A DNA stretch of 64,000 nt from Paracandidimonas soli (GTDB taxonomy: Bacteria > Pseudomonadota > Gammaproteobacteria > Burkholderiales > Burkholderiaceae_B), in NCBI RefSeq assembly GCF_004342005.1, contig NZ_SMBX01000009.1:62001-126000 (forward strand). Reading direction: 5' to 3'. How positions within the stretch are numbered: position 1 is the stretch's first letter; every line of letters begins with the position of its first letter. Below the pieces are notes generated by a model. The model searched no databases, was not told where the DNA came from, and saw nothing but the letters and a program-made list of their open reading frames with translations. The position numbers and the translations under genes were made by a program. Shown one piece after another: positions 58,683 through 64,000 of the stretch.

Positions 58683-61172
58683 CTATCCGCGGCGGCCGCG
58701 CACGGACTTTCTGCTTGCAGCCTTTTTGGCCGGCCTGGCTTCCTGCCTGGCGGAGCGCTTGGCGGCGGCCCTGCGCTCGCGCGCCGTCGTCCCCTTGAGT
58801 TCCTGGGGCTTGGCCGTAGCCGCCTTCTTCACCCTCGGTGTCTTGCCGCCTGGCTCCTGCATCTGGGCCGACAGCGTCTTGAAGTCGGTTCCCTTGACCA
58901 GCCTGAACTCGATGCGCCTGGCCTCCAGATCGACCCTGGACACCTGCACATGCAGCGCGTCCGTCAGGCGGTAGCGCATGCCGGTGCGCTCGCCGCGCAG
59001 TTCATGGGTCGACTCGTTGTACTGGAAGTAATCCGAGCCGAGCTCCGAGACATGCAGCATGCCTTCGACATACAGTGAATCGAGCGTAATGAACAGCCCG
59101 AACGGGGCAACGCCGGTGACCCGGCCGCTGAACACCTCGCCGACATGCTCCTTGACGAACCAGCATTTCAGCCATGCCTCGACGTCGCGCGACGCCTCTT
59201 CGGCGCGGCGCTCGCTGGCGGACAGCAGCAGGCCCAGCTTTTCCCAGACCGCATGCTCGCGCTCCGCCGCGGTGGCTGCATCCGGCAGCCCTTCGCCGTC
59301 CAGCTGCGGCACATAGCGCTTGCCGCCCGCCAGGATGCTCTTGATGACGCGATGCGTCAGCAGGTCGGGATAGCGCCGGATCGGTGAAGTGAAATGCGCG
59401 TAATGCTCGTACGCCAGTCCAAAATGCCCGGATTCCTCGGGGCTGTAGATCGCCTGCTGCAGCGAACGCAGGCACATGGTCTGCACCACTTCGAAATCGG
59501 GGCGGTTGCGCGCCTGCTGTATCAACTTGGCGTAGTCGGCCGTGGTCGGGTCGTCCCCGCCCTCCAGCGACAGCCCGAGCCCGCGCAGGAACTCGCGGAA
59601 GGTCTTGAGTTTTTCCGGCGTGGGCCCCTCGTGCACGCGATGCAGGCCTGTGCGCTTGTTGCGCACCATGAAATCCGCCGCGCAGGTGTTGGCCGCCAGC
59701 ATGCATTCCTCGATGAGGCGGTGCGCATCATTGCGGGCATAAGGCTCAATGCGCTCGATGCGCCCCAGCGGATTGCAGACGATGCGTGTTTCGATGGTAT
59801 CGAAATCGATGGCGCCGCGCTTCGCGCGCGCCTGGGCGAACAGCTGGAACAGCTCGTAGAGATTGCGCAGGTAACCCGCGATGTCGCCCATGGATTGCGC
59901 CACGGGGCCGTTCGGCTGCTGCAGCGAAGTCCACACATCGGTATAGGTGGTGCGCGCATGCGAGCGGATGACCGCGTTGTAGAACTGGTAGGCCATTACC
60001 GTGCCGGCCTTGGCGCCGCTTGCGGCAACCACCATGTCGCACACCATCACCAGGCGGTCGACGTCCGGGTTCAGCGAGCAGATGCCGTTGGACAACGACT
60101 CCGGCAGCATGGGTATCACTCGGCGCGGAAAATAAACGCTGGTGCCGCGCACTTGCGCATCGGCATCCAGCGCATCGCCGGGGCGCACGTAATGGCTGAC
60201 GTCGGCGATCGCCACCAGCAGCCGCCAGCCGGAGCGCTTGCGCTTCTCCGTACCCACGTTGACCGGCGCGCAATACACGGCATCGTCGAAATCGCGCGCG
60301 TCCTCGCCGTCAATGGTCACGAACGGTACGTCGCGCAGATCCACCCGGCCCTTCAGCTCATCGGGCTGGACCACGTCCGGCGTACGCTCGGCCTGGCGCA
60401 ATGCCTTGTCCGAAAACGCCATCGGCACATCGAATTTGCGCACGGCAATTTCGATCTCCATGCCGGGGTCGTCGATTTCTCCCAGGATCTCGACGACACG
60501 GCCCAGAGGCTGGGAGTGGCGCGTAGGCTGCTGGACGATCTCGACGGTCACGACCTGCCCCTGCTCGGCGCCGCCAGTGTCCGACGGCTGGATCAGGATG
60601 TCGTGCTTGATGCGCGTATCTTCCGGCGCAACGATGAAAGCGCCGCGCTCCTTGAGAAAGCGTCCCACCAGGCGGTTGGTACGCCGCTCGATGACCTCAA
60701 CGATCACCGCTTCGGGCTTGCCGCGATATTCGCCGTCGTATCTGGCCAGCACGCGGTCGCCGTGCAGCACCTTCAGCATTTCCCTTGGCGACAGGAAGAG
60801 GTCCGGCCCCTTGTCGTCGCGCTGGAGAAAGCCGAAACCGTCTCGGTGGCCCAACACTTTTCCGGCGATAAACTCGATTTTTCCGTTCAGCGCCACGCGG
60901 TCGTTCGGACCCAGGATGATCTGCCCGTCGCGCTGCATGGCCTGCAGCCTGCGCTCGAAGCCGATGGACAGGGGGATGCCGGCACCCAGCGCCTTTGCCA
61001 TGGCAGGCTGCTTGACGGCCTTCTTCTGGCCGCGCAGATAGCCAAGAATGGCTTCCCTGCTGGGCACATCGGGATCAAAGTCTGGTGGCAGTTCTGGTGT
61101 GCCGGCAGTGTTCTCGGCAAAGGAAATTGGGGTGTCTTCGCTAATTTCGTTATTTTTAGATCGTTTGATCAA
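58683..61172 (-). CDS. rnr: Ribonuclease R
   Basis: 3'-5' exoribonuclease that degrades structured RNA and helps in tmRNA-linked quality control. 829 residues: N-terminal helix-turn-helix and cold-shock domains (GKVLGHRDGFGFLQRDDKGPDLFLS), RNB catalytic domain with the Asp cluster (TIDGEDARDFDDAVYC), S1 domain (FSGRVTGVAPFGLFITLDSLYVEGML) and a basic Lys/Arg-rich tail. The start is a TTG at 61172, after a GGAAA-type ribosome site; there is no conserved ATG nearby. Pairs with rlmB. Confidence 0.96.
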   Translation of the reverse strand: MIKRSKNNEISEDTPISFAENTAGTPELPPDFDPDVPSREAILGYLRGQKKAVKQPAMAKALGAGIPLSIGFERRLQAMQRDGQIILGPNDRVALNGKIEFIAGKVLGHRDGFGFLQRDDKGPDLFLSPREMLKVLHGDRVLARYDGEYRGKPEAVIVEVIERRTNRLVGRFLKERGAFIVAPEDTRIKHDILIQPSDTGGAEQGQVVTVEIVQQPTRHSQPLGRVVEILGEIDDPGMEIEIAVRKFDVPMAFSDKALRQAERTPDVVQPDELKGRVDLRDVPFVTIDGEDARDFDDAVYCAPVNVGTEKRKRSGWRLLVAIADVSHYVRPGDALDADAQVRGTSVYFPRRVIPMLPESLSNGICSLNPDVDRLVMVCDMVVAASGAKAGTVMAYQFYNAVIRSHARTTYTDVWTSLQQPNGPVAQSMGDIAGYLRNLYELFQLFAQARAKRGAIDFDTIETRIVCNPLGRIERIEPYARNDAHRLIEECMLAANTCAADFMVRNKRTGLHRVHEGPTPEKLKTFREFLRGLGLSLEGGDDPTTADYAKLIQQARNRPDFEVVQTMCLRSLQQAIYSPEESGHFGLAYEHYAHFTSPIRRYPDLLTHRVIKSILAGGKRYVPQLDGEGLPDAATAAEREHAVWEKLGLLLSASERRAEEASRDVEAWLKCWFVKEHVGEVFSGRVTGVAPFGLFITLDSLYVEGMLHVSELGSDYFQYNESTHELRGERTGMRYRLTDALHVQVSRVDLEARRIEFRLVKGTDFKTLSAQMQEPGGKTPRVKKAATAKPQELKGTTARERRAAAKRSARQEARPAKKAASRKSVRGRRG

Positions 61173-61178
61173 AGGTTA

Positions 61179-61208
61179 TTTCCAATTCTAAAAAATTTCA
61201 GCTATAAT
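61179..61208 (+). promoter_or_regulatory. Candidate promoter of the tRNA-Leu pair
   Basis: TATAAT at 61203-61208 with a TTTCCA -35 at 61179-61184, 18-base spacer, pointing toward the tRNA-Leu genes about 160 bases downstream. It overlaps the 5' region of rnr on the other strand. Confidence 0.4.
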
Positions 61209-61369
61209 TCTGTTCTTCGAAGTTTAGAGCATAGCAACGCGGTTTGGTTCCAGTATTGTGGTTTATAGGCTGGTTTCAAACAAGGGTTGATTCGCTTTAG
61301 GTCGACAGTGTGATGCCGCTATATGACAGCACTGTTAACCGGCTGACAAACGTTAGCATACTTCTTGTT

Positions 61370-61454
61370 GCCCAGGTGGCGGAATTGGTAGACGCGCATG
61401 GTTCAGGTCCATGTGCCTTCGGGTGTGGAGGTTCGAGTCCTCTCCTGGGCACCA
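61370..61454 (+). tRNA. leuT: tRNA-Leu(CAG), copy 1
   Basis: 85 bases with encoded CCA. Acceptor GCCCAGG / CCTGGGC, anticodon arm CATGG-TTCAGGT-CCATG giving CAG, variable arm TGCCTTCGGGTGT and T arm GGAGGTTCGAGTCCTCT. Identical to copy 2, which begins 156 bases later. Confidence 0.96.
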
Positions 61455-61466
61455 CCGCTAGACAAC

Positions 61467-61489
61467 AACCCTCGTCATGAGGGTTTTTT
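61467..61489 (+). terminator. Terminator after tRNA-Leu copy 1
   Basis: AACCCTC-GTCAT-GAGGGTT followed by TTTT. Compared with the second copy, both sides of one base pair differ together (A-U versus G-C). Confidence 0.85.
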
Positions 61490-61525
61490 GTTCCCGCAGT
61501 ATCGCAGTTCGAAGTTGGTTTGCAT

Positions 61526-61610
61526 GCCCAGGTGGCGGAATTGGTAGACGCGCATGGTTCAGGTCCATGTGCCTTCGGGTGTGGAGGTTCGAGTCCTCTC
61601 CTGGGCACCA
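61526..61610 (+). tRNA. leuT: tRNA-Leu(CAG), copy 2
   Basis: Sequence-identical to copy 1 over all 85 bases, and the flank after it is also nearly identical for another 37 bases. The pair arose by tandem duplication of a tRNA-plus-terminator unit. Confidence 0.96.
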
Positions 61611-61622
61611 CCGCTAGACAAC

Positions 61623-61645
61623 AGCCCTCGTCATGAGGGCTTTTT
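61623..61645 (+). terminator. Terminator after tRNA-Leu copy 2
   Basis: AGCCCTC-GTCAT-GAGGGCT followed by TTTT, the covarying partner of the terminator behind copy 1. Confidence 0.85.
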
Positions 61646-61705
61646 GTTGTCCGTGTCCGCAACGTTCGGCTTCCCTTCTTTCCGATACGCTTCGCCGCTC
61701 ACGGC

Positions 61706-62770
61706 TCAGTTGCCGATCACCCGGTTGCGGCCGCCGAACTTGGCCCGATACATGGCCGAGTCGGCATCGGCCACCCATGCCTGCAACGATTCGTGCGTGT
61801 GCTTGGCCTGCGACACACCGATACTGACGCTGCAGATCAAATCCGCGACGCCCTCCACGGCCATTTCCTCGACACGCTCGCGTATGCGTCTTGCAATGCC
61901 CATTGCCCGATCGAAGTCGGCGCCGACCAGCAGCACGGCGAACTCGTCCCCGCCATAGCGCGCCGAAAGATCGGTGTCGCGTATCTCGTCCCGCAGTATC
62001 GCAGCCAATTGCTTCAGCACGACATCACCGATGCCATGCCCATGGCTGTCATTGATTTCCTTGAATCTATCGACATCCGCCAGCAGCAGCGAAGCTGTCT
62101 GCCTGCCCTGCCTCACCCGCTCCAGCACCTGCTCCGCGCCGATCTCGAAGAACCGCCGGTTCGGCACGCCCAGTCCGGGATCCATCAGGCTCAAGTGCTT
62201 CAGCTCCCTGTTCTGCTGGACCACCCTTTGCCCAAGCCGGTACATCAGATAGCTCAGGCCGATACTATAGAAAAACAACAGGGGAGCACACGCCAGCATC
62301 GTTCTCGGCGATACTTCCGGCACAAAAGGAAAGTCCAGCCAGTACCATGCCAGGATGAAACCGGCTCCCAGCGCCAACTGGGCCCTGGCAAACAAACGCC
62401 ATCCACCCGCCGCGATCTTGTCCATCGCAAGAATGGTCATGAAGACGACCGCCGGCACCAGCCCGACGGCCATGACGGCGATCCAGATGCCGCCCAGAAA
62501 CGAGTCCAGGGTCAGATTGCGGAATTCCTGCTTGGCGGGATCCTGCGCACGGCGGGATAGCGCGACGGCCACGTGCGGCCACAACAGGCCATTGAGCAAT
62601 ATCGGCATCCATAGCCATAGCGAAATCGCTCCCCTTTCCTGCAGGACCGACCAGATCGGCAGGACGCACAATGCCGTCCCCATGATACGCATGTAGTACA
62701 CGCGTGCGACGAAATCCAGCTTGTGCTGTTCCGTTGCGGGAGATAAACCAACCTTGGCGATATCTGACAT
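61706..62770 (-). CDS. MASE2-GGDEF diguanylate cyclase (AdrA/DgcC-like)
   Basis: Makes cyclic di-GMP. 354 residues from the ATG at 62770 (MSDIAKVGLS), the most reasonable start; a 37-codon upstream extension exists. N-terminal MASE2 membrane domain: WPHVAVALSRRAQDP, then QEFRNLTLDSFLGGIWIAVM and FMTILAMDKIAAGGWRLFARA, the same layout as AdrA. C-terminal GGDEF domain with intact active site RYGGDEFAV and an RxxD product-inhibition site (RDTD, five residues upstream), so the enzyme should be active and feedback-controlled. Stands alone, between tRNA-Leu and the TauE-type gene. Confidence 0.92.
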   Translation of the reverse strand: MSDIAKVGLSPATEQHKLDFVARVYYMRIMGTALCVLPIWSVLQERGAISLWLWMPILLNGLLWPHVAVALSRRAQDPAKQEFRNLTLDSFLGGIWIAVMAVGLVPAVVFMTILAMDKIAAGGWRLFARAQLALGAGFILAWYWLDFPFVPEVSPRTMLACAPLLFFYSIGLSYLMYRLGQRVVQQNRELKHLSLMDPGLGVPNRRFFEIGAEQVLERVRQGRQTASLLLADVDRFKEINDSHGHGIGDVVLKQLAAILRDEIRDTDLSARYGGDEFAVLLVGADFDRAMGIARRIRERVEEMAVEGVADLICSVSIGVSQAKHTHESLQAWVADADSAMYRAKFGGRNRVIGN

Positions 62771-63237
62771 GTATTGCAAACAATACTGCCCGCCCAAAGC
62801 AGCGGACAGAACAGGAAGCCTCCATCTTGCGGCGCGCATGCCTGACGCCATGGCGTGGCGAAAAACATGCAAGCCGGCCACAGCTTATACAAGAAATGGC
62901 AAATATTAATACCAAAAAGCCGCCGATAAGCAAAAAATCCACACAAATATCAGAAATGGAGACAGCCTTCCCCAGAAAGGCCGGCTCCTTTCTCCAGCAC
63001 GCATCCTCCCGATCGCCGTCCTGAAGCGCCTCGAGCGCGACTGGCGGGAGAAGCCGTCTCCTGCTAGACTCGCTTTTTTCCCGTAACAACAGCCCGCAGA
63101 CCGGCTCCTGCGCATTTCGTCGGCGCATGCAATGTGCGTATCCGATGCGCTCGGGCAACCGGCGTCAAGACTGCCGAGCCGGCCCTCCCGGACACCATCG
63201 ATTCACGGCGCGCCCGCGTGCGCCCGCAGACTGACCC
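62771..63237. other. Divergent intergenic region, 467 bases
   Basis: Spacer between the diguanylate cyclase and the TauE-family gene. If the cyclase began at an upstream ATG (62881) the gap would be 356 bases. No convincing additional gene, repeat or RNA is visible. Confidence 0.45.
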
Positions 63238-63984
63238 ATGAGCCTTTTCCTGTGGCTGGTGCCGCTCGTCATAGCGACATCCTTTCTTTCCGGCATCTTC
63301 GGCATGGCCGGCGGCATGATCCTGATGGGCGTTCTGGTCGCCACCATGAGCGTCCCCACGGCCATGGTGCTTCACGCCATTACGCAAATCAGCGCCAACG
63401 GCTGGCGCGCCATGCTGCTCTACAAGCACATCCGCTGGCGCATCTGCCTGCGCTACATCGCCGGCCTTACTGTTGCCGCGCTGCTGTTCGGCTTCATACG
63501 CTTCATTCCCAGCCGCCCGCTCGTCCTGATGGTGCTGGGCCTGCTGCCGTTCATCTCCCTGGCGCTGCCCCCCAACATCGCGCCCCAGGCGGACAAGCGC
63601 TACGGCGCGGAGATCTGCGGCCTGCTCAACGGCTCCGTCCAGTTCATCGCCGGCGTATCCGGTCCCCTGCTCGACCTGTTCTTCGTGCGCAGCATGATGG
63701 ATCGCCGCGAAGTCGTCGCCACCAAGGCCATCTGCCAATCGCTGGCGCACGCAGCCAAGCTGGTGTACTTCGGCACTCTGGCAGGCATGGCCGAACTGGA
63801 GCTGGACACCATCATCATCGTGGTCTCCATTGCCGCCGCCGCGGGAGGCACCACGATGAGCCGCTTCGTGCTCGAACGCATGAGCGACACGCAATTCCGG
63901 CGCTGGACGCGCGCCATCATCCTGATGATCGGCACCGTGTTCTTCATCCAGGGCGTATTCACGCTGGCGCGCACCGGCTTCTGA
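63238..63984 (+). CDS. TauE/SafE-family membrane exporter
   Basis: 248 residues with about eight hydrophobic segments. The repeat signature GIFGMAGGMILMGVLVA near residue 19 and the second-half AICGLLNGSVQFIAGVSGPLLDLFFV match the TauE/SafE (DUF81) family, which exports sulfite, sulfoacetate or similar anions. Substrate unknown. The start ATG at 63238 has no strong ribosome site directly upstream. Ends 16 bases before the window edge. Confidence 0.85.
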   Translation: MSLFLWLVPLVIATSFLSGIFGMAGGMILMGVLVATMSVPTAMVLHAITQISANGWRAMLLYKHIRWRICLRYIAGLTVAALLFGFIRFIPSRPLVLMVLGLLPFISLALPPNIAPQADKRYGAEICGLLNGSVQFIAGVSGPLLDLFFVRSMMDRREVVATKAICQSLAHAAKLVYFGTLAGMAELELDTIIIVVSIAAAAGGTTMSRFVLERMSDTQFRRWTRAIILMIGTVFFIQGVFTLARTGF

Positions 63985-64000
63985 ACGGCAAGGCTTGCGC

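Noticed and set aside
61297-61662. Small protein with an internal repeat of about 40 residues (VVPRRGLEPPHPKAHGPEPC)
   Set aside because: It is the reverse translation of the two duplicated tRNA-Leu genes.

Overview
The window is high-GC chromosomal DNA from a betaproteobacterium, most likely family Alcaligenaceae (Bordetella / Achromobacter / Kerstersia-like). I infer this from gene order rather than from any search: hfq-hflX-hflK-hflC-hisZ-purA; rlmN-rodZ-ispG-hisS-yfgM-bamB-der-hisC; cysS-alkA-accA-tilS beside lysC; and a tonB-exbB-exbD operon. Nearly all of it is core genome in tight operons. Many junctions overlap as TGATG, ATGA, GTGA, TAGTG or TTGA, which indicates translational coupling.

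Layout. 1-2000: a truncated isochorismate synthase (siderophore or salicylate branch) behind a Fur-like site, and an Ldh2-type dehydrogenase. 2000-3950: an AT-rich accessory patch with a small H-NS-like protein, a tiny secreted His/Cys-rich protein, a long palindrome, and the wreckage of an iron-responsive FecI-FecR-YncE locus beside tRNA-Ser(GCU). 4000-27500: core metabolism and translation genes (lysC, tilS, accA, alkA, cysS, lpxH, purA, hisZ, the hfq/hfl operon, hisC, der, bamB, hisS, ispG, rodZ, rlmN, ndk). 27700-35900: valS, trmD-rimM-rpsP and tusA-alaS. No rplS follows trmD.

36000-40600 is the most interesting segment. Two TPP riboswitches stand back to back. One leads into a sodium:solute symporter; the other leads into an SDR dehydrogenase and an NtaA/DszA-type flavin monooxygenase, followed by a VOC protein. 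The arrangement looks like a thiamine-starvation uptake and salvage locus whose enzymes are not standard thiamine-biosynthesis genes.

40680-42440 holds two paralogous lipoproteins with a perfect palindrome upstream and a Crp/Fnr regulator. Then come ybaN, hemN with an FNR/DNR-type box, and a complete Mrp (Mnh/Pha) Na+/H+ antiporter operon with fused A-B subunits. 51200-55700 carries a QseBC-like two-component system and tonB-exbB-exbD behind a Fur-like box. The end of the window has tRNA-Val(UAC), an HU protein, a Cys/Met-metabolism PLP enzyme, rlmB, rnr, two tandem tRNA-Leu(CAG) genes, a MASE2-GGDEF diguanylate cyclase and a TauE-family exporter.

I saw no CRISPR array, no intact insertion sequence or prophage, no rRNA genes and no replication origin. 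All family assignments rest on reading motifs in the translated sequence; no database search was run.
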